NCBI GenBank assembly: GCA_947034885.2
Contig: OX344754.2
Location: 15,704,501 to 15,768,500 of the forward strand
Length of the DNA stretch: 64,000 nucleotides
Direction of reading: 5' to 3'
Source: Thuidium tamariscinum
Lineage: Eukaryota; Streptophyta; Bryopsida; Hypnales; Thuidiaceae
Position numbers and translations under genes: made by a program. The notes beneath the pieces are model-generated. The model saw only the letters and a program-made list of their open reading frames with translations. It was not told where the DNA came from and made no database searches. Shown here piece by piece: positions 21,305-33,165 of the stretch (position 1 is its first letter; the number at the start of each line of letters is the position of its first letter).

Positions 21305-23737
21305 AATAGTAGATGATTTTTTTGGAGTGTTGACAAGAAGAGTCGGCTTTGTATTATCTCTTGCGAATGTGGCTTATGTTCTTCTCAAAGCTTCCAGGCT
21401 CATTAATTCTCCAAGGGACGGTTTACTGTATTTCAAATGAATTTGTACTTACAATCCAACAGATGATGCATCAACGTGAAAGCTGTGAACTGGTTCGAAT
21501 CGGAAACTGTCAAATTGTTTCTGACTGAACAAGTAGCGACAATCCTTCTGTGGGTGAAGTAGATCTCTGTAACACAGAAAGCTTAGCTACATTCAAAGAT
21601 TGCACAATCCATATTCAGAAAATTCAAGATATTGATTCTACACAATGTTGTCGGGTAGAGAGGAGCGCGCTTAGGAAACACGCGGGGTGCCTGGCTGCAA
21701 GTCGTTGAGTCAGTGACAGGTAATGTCGAAAACTCGAATCTTCACTCGATCTTTACTTCAATCTTCTATAGGCCTATCCTGTAGTGGCTCTATGGGGCCA
21801 AGGGTAAGAGTGTGTAATAAGAAACAAGGCTTCGGACGGATAAAACGGGACGGCCAACACGAGTGACCGTCCGGATGATGGGCCCCTAAACTTCAAACCC
21901 ACGATGACCAGGAAGCGCCTTTCATCAATGGGAACAACATAAAAGATCGACCATGTGGGCCATTAACCCCACTTCGTCACCACAAACACAAAACGGGGCT
22001 AATAACTGTCATAAGAATGACTCCATAGCCCGCAACCAAGTTTACGATGCAAAAATTGAAATAACAACTAGCCTCCAAAACTGGCTGAGAAAAACAAGAA
22101 ATCACAACGAGCCTCCAAAATCGGCTGGGAAAAACAAGCCACAAGCCACACACACGAATCTTCAATCTTCTTCCCCCTTGAGTCTCAAATCTTCAATCTT
22201 GAGTCTTGAAAACTTCTTTCACTTTCAAACTTGAAGAAATCTTAACAAGAACTAAGTAAAACTAAGTTCCATACAAGCTGCGACCTTCCATCTAGTGTCA
22301 CAGATGCTCTAGGAACTCAAATGCTAAGTGCTTTAGCAATTTGGAAATCTAAGAGCACGAACTAATCACTTACAAAATTTGAACCTATTCTAAGATACTA
22401 TCCAAAAGTTATATGAGAGCAAAGTTGAGATCCTCCTCTTTCTTCCTAAACAATCACTGCCTCTTTAAATCTCAATAACTTTTGATTGAAAACTCCAAAT
22501 ACTAAGTGTGAGAGCAATTTAGAAAGATCTCATTAATATCTATAACTTGTGAAAATATCACAATGATCTAAGATAATGTCCAAAAGTTATGAAAGGTAGA
22601 GTTTCGGCCTTCTCAAATAAGAAGGTATGAAATTCCCCAACCTTTGATACTACATAACTTTTGCATCACAACTCCAATTCATACAAATAAACTCAATTTG
22701 GAAAGATAAAATGATTATCTATCACGTCTCAAAGTTTCAATTCCATAAAAAAAACTGACCAAAAGTTGTGGGCGTTGAAGATACGGCCTCCCTCCTTCAA
22801 GTCCAAACTCCACTCCAAAGTTTGTCACCTCATAACTTTTTGATAAAAATTTTAAACGGCAAGTATCATATCTTTTTAAAAAGATACACACAAGGACAAT
22901 ACACCCTCCAAATCTCAAGTTAAACAAACAAGTAATACAAAAGTTATAGCTTGTTGAAGCCTCTGACCTCTCAATGGAGATCCTTGGGTCTTCACAATTT
23001 CAAACTCTCATAACTTTTGACTCTCAACTCCAAATTCAACTTGTGAACACTCTTTGGAAATATCTAAACACAAGGAATGTTATGCCAAAATTTCATTACT
23101 CAATTATTCATGCTCAATGAGCTACATCAACTCGAAATTCGGCCAAAACTCTCCAAAACACATACACACTTCTCTCTCTCCACACCCCAACTAACCAAAA
23201 AAACTCCCCATGAAAAACTCTCCAAACCCCCCTAAGAGGAGGAAGAAGATCACTCACCAACCCTAAGTTAAGTGGGAGATGCCCAAATGGATCTCCAAAC
23301 AACTATTGGCCAAAGGAAAAGAACAAGAACATAATTTCAAGTTTACTCTCCAAAGCCAATGAAACTCAAAGATCAAACTAAACAAATAAACTAATTCTAA
23401 CTCATAATCTTATCTTCTAAACATATAGATAAAATATAAGATTAAAATTAGATATTAAACTTCAACTAAACTAAATGGAGGTAAAAACTAAAGTCAAAGA
23501 AGAATCCTAAGACTCTAAATCTCATGACTTCATAAAAACCCTCCAGTTCAACATTTTAGTGTTGAACTTCAAACCTAAATATAGATTCTAGAACTTGAAT
23601 TCTAAAATCTAATTTAAATACAAAATGTGTATACATTTTAAATAGTGTACATATTTACATCACGACAACGTAGAGAACTTGCTCATGTAAATAAGATCAA
23701 TCTCCAATTACGTGTACATCAAAATGCGCCATGATTT
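21305..23737. other. Intergenic, repeat-rich, no gene seen
   Basis: After the PsbP-like 3' UTR the sequence carries a short direct duplication at about 22064-22135 (CCTCCAAAAC/TTGGCTGAGAAAAACAAG-like, twice) and then the periodic repeat field at 22390-23110. A TGTCGG...CGACA pair (21649 and 23667) was looked at as possible ends of a long repeat, but the flanking duplication is missing. Confidence 0.4.
22390..23110. repeat. Degenerate tandem repeat, period about 165-175 bp, at least four units
   Basis: Each unit carries a CATAACTTTTGA-like and ACTCCAAAT-like phrase, a TTTGGAAAGAT-like phrase and then AAAAGTTATG followed by GGCCT or GACCT. Units begin near 22475, 22640, 22805 and 22975. It is strongly diverged and non-coding. 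Confidence 0.6.
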
Positions 23738-23739
23738 GA

Positions 23740-23979
23740 TTACTTGGTAGCTTCATTGGTAGCAGGCTGCAAAAGCGCAGCAGCGTCTGCAATATCTTTG
23801 GCAGCCTTGAGAACGGTGAGAGAGGTCGAGGTGACGCTCACGTCCTCATACCCCAAGCCATACTTCTTACACAGAGCTTCCACCCTCGGAGAGATTTTGT
23901 TCCCGAAGTTCCCAAAGTTCCCCGTTCCCCACGACACCACAGCTCTAGTGAATGGAGCGTAAACGTCTACCAAGGGGCC
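23740..23979 (-). pseudogene. Orphan C-terminal exon (about 80 codons) cut off by repeat DNA
   Basis: On the minus strand an open frame with GC-richer, gene-like codon use runs from about 23979 to a stop at 23740-23742. It encodes a plausible soluble C-terminus with an Asn/Gly/Phe run (GNFGNFGNK), a [10 protein letters not shown] phrase and an Ala-rich helix near the end. I do not recognise the family. Just upstream on this strand the sequence becomes the AT-rich dispersed repeat at 23984-24240 with no acceptor, so the rest of the gene has been lost or lies elsewhere. Confidence 0.5.
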
Positions 23980-23983
23980 CATA

Positions 23984-24240
23984 AAAAATAAAAATAAAGA
24001 TCCTATAATATTAAATAAATACATGTATATGTAATAAATATGCATATTAATGTAAAAGATAATGTTTTTTTTCTTGATCTCTTAGTAATGTGGTCCTGTG
24101 GGCCCAAAATTAATTCAAAATTCATCACAATGCAACACAGTGGCATCTCTTTAAATAATAATGAATTTAATTTTAGCAAGTTGTTGGTGGGGATAGTTGG
24201 GTGACCTTGGCACCACCCCATGTAACAATGAAGGCAGTAT
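23984..24240. repeat. Dispersed repeat, copy 3 (matches 2260-2480)
   Basis: It shares AAAAATAAAGATCCTA, AATTCATCACAATGCA and a GTTGTTGGTGGGGATAGTTGG run with 2262-2500. This marks the left limit of the material shared with the first P450 locus. Confidence 0.6.
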
Positions 24241-25100
24241 CTTTGCTAGTGCCGTGATAACATAGAGAGCAACTGGTGGCGATCAGCTCTAAGGTTTCTC
24301 ATTGACCTGGTACATCTCCAATTGACAAGGCATCAGGGGAGATATCCTTCTCTTTCCAGGATCCAAGGGGAGGCTGGAAACTGCAGACTGCAGAGAAGCC
24401 AATGAAATAAGAATGCTTCCGACTCGTGGGACCATATTATAATCTTGTACAAGTTGTGAATCAACTTATTAAATTGTTGATTTCTTCATCCGACACCCCT
24501 GCTCCGATCCGTTGTTGAAAAATTCCAGAGAGATATCCGACTTCGCTCTTTGAAATTTATTGTATAATTTGCGCCATGCCGACTCAGTTAGTTGCGGCAA
24601 GCGAAGTGCACTAATATTCTAGATTGGGCTGTAAAGTCTCTGCCGGGTCGCCAAATTCTTCCCTTGGCAGACTCCTCACGCGCTCGTCGACTGGCCGACT
24701 TTCTCACAACTATCGAAGCTGTACCGACTGCAGCATTCGATTCGGCTTTTTTAAGATCTCGATCTGGACAATCACACTGACATCAAAAGTTAATTTCACA
24801 ATCCAAAACGTCGCGTGCTGTGTGGTTTAGTCACCACAGGAAGATCATTTCCGTGATTGTCATTTCTGCTTTCCAGGGTTGCAAACAGGGAAAGATAATC
24901 TGTGACTCCGCTCGCTTTTTTACTCTGGATTTCGATTTCCCCTGTTCCAAAAGCAAAATCCTCTGTAAATTTCCGTAAGGGAGGCAAGGGTAATCTCCCT
25001 GTGTATGAAAGTGGTAATCACTGACTGCAATAGATCAGAGAACGGAGAGAGAATTGGAGAGGAGACTTGTCAGCGAGTGTGAAAAACAAATTTCAGTGAG

Positions 25101-25178
25101 ATGCAAGGGTTAGCTTCGTTTCCAAAGTCTGAACGATTCCAGATAGGGGCCGGTGTATCACTCACTGCAATTCGTTGA
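25101..25178 (+). promoter_or_regulatory. Possible conserved upstream ORF of P450 copy 2
   Basis: This is the same 25-codon frame as at 4563-4640, with one replacement (Arg to Ile at codon 15) and one silent change. It lies 69 bp before the first P450 ATG. Confidence 0.3.
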
Positions 25179-25247
25179 AGGAGAATTCGATCAAAAAATT
25201 CAAGCTCGAGGTGAGAGGGGGACGGCACGACCCAAGCTGTTTATAAA

Positions 25248-27439
25248 ATGATTCCTCCTTTGCTCGATCGGCTCAAGCGAACTGACCTTGTGGCCAGATT
25301 CAACCAAATGGACGGGAACCAGGTGCACCTGGAGTATTGGATGGTGGTTGCGCTTGTTGGAATTCTGACCTGGGGAATTATGCTCCGCCGCATGAAGAGC
25401 AAGATGGGTTCGAAGCTGCCGCCTGGGCCACGCACATGGCCGATTGTCGGATGCCTTCCGTTTCTGCCGAAGATGGTCCCGCGAGAACTCATGCTGGCGA
25501 AGCTCGCGGAGAAGCACGGCGAATTGATGCTGCTGCGCTTGGGGGTGCAGAAGTTGGTGGTGGCGTCCAGTGCGAGAATGGCCAAGGAGATTCTCAAAAC
25601 GCATGACCAGGTGTTTGCCAATCGATCCAGTCCCATCGCCCTCCAGTACATCGGGTTCCACGATACTGGGTTGACGTCGATGTCGAACAAAAGTCCGCTT
25701 TTCAAACCCACGCGCCGCATGTTCGCTACCGAAATCGTGCCGCGACATAAGGAGGCGTCGACCAGTCACGTTCGGAAGGAGAAGCTGCTCCATTTCTTGC
25801 GTTCCGCTAACCACGACTTGGACGCCGGACGACACGTGAATGTCTCGAAGGCCATGTCGTCCCTGGCTATGAACATAGCTCTGAGCCAATGTTTCGGACG
25901 AGACTTCGACGCTGAGGACACCAAAGACCTCGTCCGCACATTCAACGAGGTAGACAGTCGCACCACACTCGAGGATGCAATCAATTCTCTCAATGCATAT
26001 ACAGTACTTCTCAGCGCGACCTGATGCTAAACATATGAGAGAAGAAATTTCAGTTGCATTGACAATTTTCGTTAGAATGGCAAACATTTGGGCAGCTGTG
26101 CAAAACTAGCTAGACTCTCGTTACCCACAAGTTCCTTTCGGCTCAGGCAAAGCGCCGAGGGCATATCAGATTGATGATTGGAAATATACTGGTTTAATGA
26201 ATATTAATTGCCTTGAGAGCCCTGTTGTCCAGATGGTGCTCCTCATCCAGAGAAGAAACATCGGAGATTCCTTTCCCGCCATTCGACGATTCGACGTGCA
26301 AGGCATTGAGGCTGGATTGAAGGAAGTGGAGGTTCAACTGCGCCAGAGTATCGCAACTCTAATCGACAAGAAGAAAGTCGAGATGAGCACGTGGTCACCC
26401 GAAAAGATCCGACACGGAGTCAGCGATGCGGGAGTCGTGAGCAAGCTCTTGTGTGTACAAGGCGAGAATCGTTTCAGCGACGAGCAGCTCATGTCTGTTG
26501 TATTTGTACGACCCCTCACCTTCCTGCCATGCACACGTCAGTCTGCATTTCAAACAACTCTAGATTTTCGTGTTGCTGTTTTCTTGGCAGAGACGCATAA
26601 CAGTCAAGTCTAGACGAGGCAAATAGAGAGTAAAGCGTAATCAAAGAGCTTTGAGCAACAGTAACTGTGTGAGGAAGAGCAGGAACCATAGCCTGCTAAA
26701 TTTGGACATTCCACGCCCTGGCATCAGGGCATATAAATTACTTGAAGCTGCACTTTTCAATTTCCAAGAATCTGCTTAAAACCAACGCTAAAGAGAGTCT
26801 TTCTTGCAGACTCTGCTGATCGCAGGCACCGAATCCGTAGCCAGAGTCGTCACCGACGCGATGCACGAAGTGGTCCGCAATCCGCACATTTACAAACAAA
26901 CAATCGCCGAGATTGATGCTGTCATCGGAAACGAACGTGTCTTGGAAGAAACCGACATCCCCCGCCTGCCCATGATTCAGAACATCACCAAGGAGACGCT
27001 TCGGTTGCATCCCCCGGTGCCTACGTTGCTTCCGCACAAGAATTTCGAAGCCTGTGAGGTGGGTGGGTACCACATCCCCGCCGGCAGCACCGTCCTCATC
27101 AACTTGTACTGCATAATGCGCGACCCAGAGTTTTGGGATTCCCCGACGGAGTTTTCGCCCGACCGATGGAACGACCTGACTCACCTCAAGATGCAGGGCA
27201 CGGATTTCCATTACATTCCGTTCGGCTTTGGTGAGCGGCAATGCCCTGCCGTCGTCCTCGGCACCACCAGGGTGCAGCACACGTTGGCGGTGTGTTTGCA
27301 GTGCTTCGACTGGGAGGTTCCTGTTGGAATGGAGAGGCGGGAGAATGTGGCCACTGCGCAGCAACCGCGCAAGAAGGACGATCTGATTTTGGCTGGGAAA
27401 CTTCGAGTGGACCGTCGTCTCCTCGATATTGATGCATAG
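25248..27439 (+). CDS. Cytochrome P450, CYP71 clan, copy 2 (3 exons)
   Basis: Predicted exons are 25248-25949, 26233-26505 and 26810-27439, giving 534 aa with no stop and the same phases as copy 1. It keeps the membrane helix, PPGP hinge, AGTES, ExxR, FSPDRW and the haem cysteine loop with Ala at the Cys+2 position. Compared with copy 1, by eye, exon 1 differs at 4 residues of 234, exon 2 at 12 of 91, and exon 3 at 5 of 209. Exon 2 covers the region between the F helix and the start of the I helix, where P450s contact substrate, so the two enzymes may have shifted in substrate preference. As in copy 1, TTTATAAA precedes the first ATG and Met21 (25308) is an alternative start. Confidence 0.85.
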
Positions 27440-28420
27440 TCTCAAGCACTGAATTGTATGAAGTTAGGTTTGTAGGCATGGGTCACGCCATCAATTAGCT
27501 TGTTGTATTCTTTTCCGCTTCATGGCTTGGATTTGCCATTGTGTACAGTCAGAATCGCAGAGAATCCATATCCGTAGCCTTGATTCTATTGCGGTAAGAA
27601 TTGAATTGTATGAGACTGAGGAGCAAGTTAATTTTGTTATACAAATGGAGCTGGGAAGATTACTATAACGAGAAATCAGAGAACTGAATATATGGATCAA
27701 ATCCGCTTACCGGTAACCTTGATCATCATACTTAGTCGACTTCAGCGAATGCCACCCGATTGCAGCAATCCACGGTTACCAAAAAGGAATCTGTTCGTTT
27801 ATGCCATGTTTTCAATTGCGGTTCTGATTGCCGGTTTAAGAAACTCTGTTCTTAAAGCTGTTCTTATACGAACAAAGATTGTAAACCGTTCAAATATAAC
27901 TGAATTAGTAATCGGAAACCGCTTAATTCCGGTTTCCCATCAACTTAGTTTGAAATTGTTTTTCAATTGCAGCAATCCATCCAAGAATGACAAATTCCTT
28001 GCCCAAACAAATGCTGCCAAAGTCCATCAGAATTTCGGAAACTCACCACGTAAACGGACAAGCCACATGAAATGCCATATTTTCTCTCGCGTCACCTCAT
28101 TGTCATCGGCACCAACCAGGTTCACGTCCTCCTAATTAAATATAAAGCAAAGAAACGCACGATACAGACCCCGTCTTCCAATGCAAATTGCGGAACCGCA
28201 ACACCACTTGTGAAAGAACAAATCAAATTCAGCGATCCGATCCTTGAGCTTCACGTCGGTCGATGGCTCCGAGCAGCTCCGACAGGGCCCTGAGGAAACC
28301 CTAATTTGGTGGCAGAAGCAACGTAATACGAAGACGGGCGATGCTTGAATTTCGATTCTGAAGTTACGGACGAATCGAGGTTTATAAAAGAGGGTTCTCC
28401 GGGGAAACAAATCATTAATT
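27440..28420. other. Downstream flank of P450 copy 2
   Basis: Almost identical to 6896-7870. A 147-codon ORF at 27692-28135 mirrors the one in copy A but ends differently, which supports it being non-coding. Confidence 0.5.
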
Positions 28421-30640
28421 TTTAAACTTTAAAAGAAAATGAAACCTTATTTTTTTATTTTTTTCAATTTGTGCCTAAATAAGATACGTTAATAGTATGG
28501 AATTAATTGATTTGGCAAATGGGAGAGAATTTAGAGGGTGGTTTTGATTTTCAAATTAGACTAATTGAGTGATTGGACTTTTAGACTTAGGTTACAACTA
28601 TTAAAATAACGTGTGATAAGCAAAAATCAAGAAAAGGGCCTCTTTATTATACAAACAACTTCAAATTCTACTACCTTTTGACAAGTTGAAAGCCAACCAC
28701 TAGCAAATCACATAACTTGAGGATACTCCAAATGACCAACCTTACTTCCTTCAAAACTTATTTGAAACACTCTTTTAATTTTGGAGGAAAAAATCTTTTG
28801 GATCCACATTAGATATATAAATATAGATATGATATATAGAGGATATGAATATGCCAATACATTATACATGTTGGTTGGGGGGGGGGGTGAGATTTAGAAA
28901 ATCTTCAATTTAAAAATTCAAATTTGGAATTTTTTTTGAATGATTCTTTATTCAAAAGGACCATTACGTATTTTGAATCCTAATGAGAAAAACAAGTACT
29001 TGTATTCTATTCCCACCTTTCGCCTATACTCACATCAAATTATGCATTTTGTCACATTCTATCTTTCATTACATTCACCTTTTATGGATAGCGTCATTGC
29101 ACATATAGTATGTGACTTTAATTTTTATATTTTGTTGCTCTTCAAATAAATAAAATAAATATATTTATTCCGTTGAAACATGATGCTCATAAACCTTATT
29201 TCTATGTTTTATCAATTAATTCATTAGACTCAATATTTTTGTTGGCTTCATGAAACATATAATAGAACGAAGTGGGATTTTCTACCTAAATCAAAGTTTG
29301 AATGAAAAATGACATTTCTTTATTTCAAAGTCTATTTCAAAAGAAAAAAATGCAAGTAGAAAAGACTGTGTCATATGATTTGGATTTTAATGTATAAAGC
29401 TTTCAACTATAATAATTCATTGGATTTTCTTAATTTAATAAAATAGAATAAAAACACCATTTTGGACAATTTTTCATGAGGACTTCTTTAATTAAAGTTC
29501 CTTTGTTGTAAGACTGATTTGATTCAAATACTTTATTTTTGATAGTTTTTAATATTTTATGAACTAAATTCAAAAGTTGAATTCAATTAAACACTTTGGA
29601 AAATAGAGATATTTGTAATTTATTGAATTAGTTGAGGGATAGTGAATTTAGAAATAATCATGTACAGGCTTCTTGAGAGATTTTAAAATAATGGAGAAAA
29701 TACTAAAAAATGTATTAGAAGAATCAAATGCCCCCCTTTAAAAAGGAAGAGAATTTATAGCTTAATTAGTAGGAACAAATCATGTCATCTTTAAGATTTT
29801 TTGAAGGCAAAATGATGTTCATTTATACAAGATAGAGACTCCTATTAAAGTTAAATGGTAATAAAATATTTCAATAAGTTTAGCATTTGAATAGTGCAAG
29901 AACCCTTCACTCAAATTGATTGAATTAAAATGAACATGGATGATTTGGGTATAATTAGTAATTTTTTGGTGAAAAGAGATGAAATTTGAATGACAATCAC
30001 ATTGTACAAGGTGAGTAAATAGAACAATCCACATTATATTAATTTTCACCTAAAATACTATAAATTTCAATTTAGTTTTCTCCCTAGTGCACATAATTAC
30101 ACTATAAATATAAGGTCTTGTTATTATTGTAGAAAGCACTAATTGAATCCAAAACATATATATACAATGTTTTTTAATTTTACATTATAAATTTAGAAAT
30201 GAAATATTTTTCTACATCCTATTATTCTATGAAAGACAAAAAATATTCAACAAAAAACATTTACAATTTTACATCCTATATAACTTGAAGAGACACGCGC
30301 AATGTAACAAAAAGTAATAGACACTCATGTTTTTGATTTCCTCGCCCCCCATCCAACTCCACCCCAACTCCCGCAAAATCAAGAACCATTGGAGAGAAAA
30401 ACTCTATCCCTTCTATGAAAAATCAACAACCATCAAATGCGCTTATGAAAATACGGTATAAAAATATGGATAAGGAAACACAAACACAGATATAAATACA
30501 ATGTATAAATACACTTCAATATACAAATATGGATATAACATATGGATACACCATACAAATTATCTCATATTTGATTGTCTTCAATCCCACCTTCTCAAAT
30601 TGATTATAAGAGGGGTGTGGAAAGTGGGCATATTATTAAA

Positions 30641-30682
30641 ATTTAAATATTATAATTATGATTATGATTATAATATTTAAAT
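30641..30682. repeat. AT-rich perfect palindrome
   Basis: The 16-bp arms ATTTAAATATTATAAT and ATTATAATATTTAAAT are separated by 10 bp. It may be a simple AT-rich accident. Confidence 0.5.
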
Positions 30683-30751
30683 CAATTTTTAGGGGGGTTA
30701 GGGGTTGGTGGAATTAACTACCTCATATATTATTGCTTCAAAACTTTAAAA

Positions 30752-30790
30752 TTTTAGGTGCATTGTCATACAATGCCAATGCACCTAAAA
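30752..30790. repeat. Perfect 14-bp hairpin
   Basis: TTTTAGGTGCATTG and its exact inverse CAATGCACCTAAAA are separated by an 11-nt loop. No terminator or mobile-element context is evident. Confidence 0.5.
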
Positions 30791-32153
30791 GAGACAATAA
30801 TTGCCTATCACAATTAATTAGCTGGGTTTGATAATGCAAATTGGAATCTTGTTTGGCCACATGGATTGGACCCATTGTGAAATGCACAATTAAATATCCT
30901 ATAGAGGAGTTGTGTGTAAGTAACTTAGAATATAGTATTTGTCTATTTTCCTTGGCAAGGTTGATTTTGGTATAAGTCACTTAACTCTTCAAGGCCTAGC
31001 AACTTTTAAACAATAGAGGTTTTTCATAAATTGTATCCCTTTGATATTTTTTTGCTCATAGTTGTACTTGAAATTTTTATTTTAACCATACAAAAATAAA
31101 GACTATTTTGCTTAGTATTCATAGAATTAATTGTAGAAAATATTGACTATTGAATTTTCAGATTATAAAAATTTTGGATGATCAAATTTATTAGTAAAAA
31201 TTATAGTTTTAAGGGAAGAAAAATTAAAAAAAACTAGAAAAGTTGAATTATATGTTTCTCCTCGCCCCCCTTAAAAAAAACTGCATTGGAATCTAATTTG
31301 TACACATTTCCAAACAAAAGGGATAAAATTCAAAATCGACCAAATTGGATCCTACAAAAAATATTAAAATTTGTATATCTATTTATTTTTTGAAATTTTA
31401 CATTTGATATCATTAGCATATGATTTGGAATATTTTCAAAAAATTTGGAGTCATTTTAATTAGTTTGAGTTCTTAATCATATTAGATTGAATCTGATATT
31501 TTCAAGAGTCCCAAAAATAAAAATTTGAAAAAATTCTTCAAACTTGAATTGTTTATGTATAGAAAAGACTAAAAATGTCTATAAATTTTTTCTCCACCCC
31601 TACTATTCTTTTCATTGGAAAAAGATTATATATATATATTACTATAAGACTAAATTTCCTAAATGAACTTTTAAATGCTTTTCATATTGAATTTTTGAAA
31701 ATAAAAAAATGCAACAAATATATCAATATGGAACTCAACAAGATACAACTTTACAAAACATTGAGATTTGTGTCACCTTGCCAAGAATTTGCATTAGAAA
31801 TTTGAAAAGGACATATTCTATCTTCTTAGTCCTTGAAGGGTTAATTGAAGAGCTTGAAATTGAAGAAACATTGTTATGGAAGAAAATATTGTGTTTTAAT
31901 AAGATATGGCTTCTTCCTAGTCTATTTAGGATGACTAATGTTTGTTATAATTCCTAAGTGTTCAAACTAAGGTTAGAATAAACCCCACTACCTGATATTC
32001 CTATCTTTACTCCTATCTATAGGATTAGTTGATTATAATCAATTTCAAAATATATTCCTATTTAAGAAAATACAAAATTCTATGACTTTTTTGTTGTTGT
32101 TGGTACACATTCCTACATTCTTAAAGCATTCTATATGATTTGTTTCAATTCAC

Positions 32154-32496
32154 AAAAGAGGATTTTTGGGCCCCTAGAAGACCGTTTCAGGGGTGTTCCC
32201 CAAAATTGTTCCCACTGCTGCAGACCGGCCCCCTGCTGGTCTGAATTTTTGAATTTTGAAAAAAAAAAATTAAATTTTTTTTTTCCAAAAAACTTCAGAA
32301 TGTATTAAAGAAGAAAAAAATGATTTAAAAAAATATTTAAAAAATATTTAATATTTAATTAAAATTAATAAAAAATTATTATTTTTTGACGTGGTAGTCG
32401 CTCGACCACATCAGCATCGCGTTCCCATAGTTCCCAATGCGTTCCTAGCGTTTGGGAACTCGCAATCTTGTACAGCAGCTGAAAATCCTCTTATGC
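32154..32496. mobile_element. MITE, 'AAGAGGATTTT' family, copy 1
   Basis: The ends AAAAGAGGATTTTTGGG and (inverted) GCATAAGAGGATTTTCAGC enclose a very AT-rich core. It has the same layout as 55657-55940 and 58071-58358: a paired GACCGG/CAGCAG-type segment near the left end and a CACATCAG-type phrase inside. There is no ORF. Confidence 0.6.
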
Positions 32497-32589
32497 AATA
32501 TACAAATACATTGGAGAAATAAATTCATTCAATTGACTCATTGTCTTTGCAAAATGACTTTGAAATAGCAAACAAATAGCAAAAAACAG

Positions 32590-33165
32590 TGTAATAAACA
32601 CATCAATGACTGAACTTCCTTCTATTAAAATGCTTCTTAGTCACTCACAACTTCTTGGATTCATATGAAATTTTAGCCACACAAACTAGACTAGAATGTG
32701 CAACTTTTCAAACTTTTTTATAATTAGAAATGGACACCACATGGGGAAGAAACAAACCACCTAAGTTCACTGTAATCCAAAATGTTTGATTTTTGAACTT
32801 CAAATTGCTCTCAAACATTCAAAACAACTTGGATTGCCATGAAAATTTGACCACAATAATTACACTTCTAGAGAAACATAATTCAAAAAAATTTATTAAA
32901 AAAAGAACATTAGATGAAGGAGATACTAGCCCCCAAAGTTGTAGCCATGAACTGCAATTTTGGTGAACTCAAATTGAACTTGTGGTTTGTAATTGGCTTC
33001 CAAAAAAACTATACATCTTAGATTGATCTAAAAATTTTACAACACAAATAAGACTAGTATGAAAAACTTTTCCAACAAGTTTTATTGAATTTAGACATTG
33101 GATGCAAAAGTTACAACACTTTGAATTGGATTGTGAAGGATTGAAGACAATATGGATGGATGACT
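32590..33165 (-). repeat. Inverted relative of the 3231-4203 element body, without its ends
   Basis: Read on the minus strand, phrases follow the same order as in 3280-3800: TTGTAACTTTTGCATCCAATG-like, AAAAGTT...CTAGT.T..TGTG, GTCAATCCAAGTTGTTTTGAA-like and GAAGCATTTTAATAGAAGG-like. TTAA/CCCT ends are not visible, so the copy is truncated or old. Confidence 0.55.

Larger units (their letters stand above)
24775..28420 (+). repeat. Segmental duplication, copy B (P450 gene unit)
   Basis: This is the direct repeat of about 4208-7870. The segment just before it (24365-24560) matches 1110-1548, but in a different order relative to the gene, so the locus has been rearranged since duplication. It lacks the 973-bp TTAA element present upstream of copy A. 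Confidence 0.9.

Noticed and set aside
21649-23667. TGTCGG...CGACA pair as the limits of a solo long terminal repeat
   Set aside because: The 5-bp flanks (AATGT and ACGTA) do not match, and no primer-binding site or coding remnant is seen.
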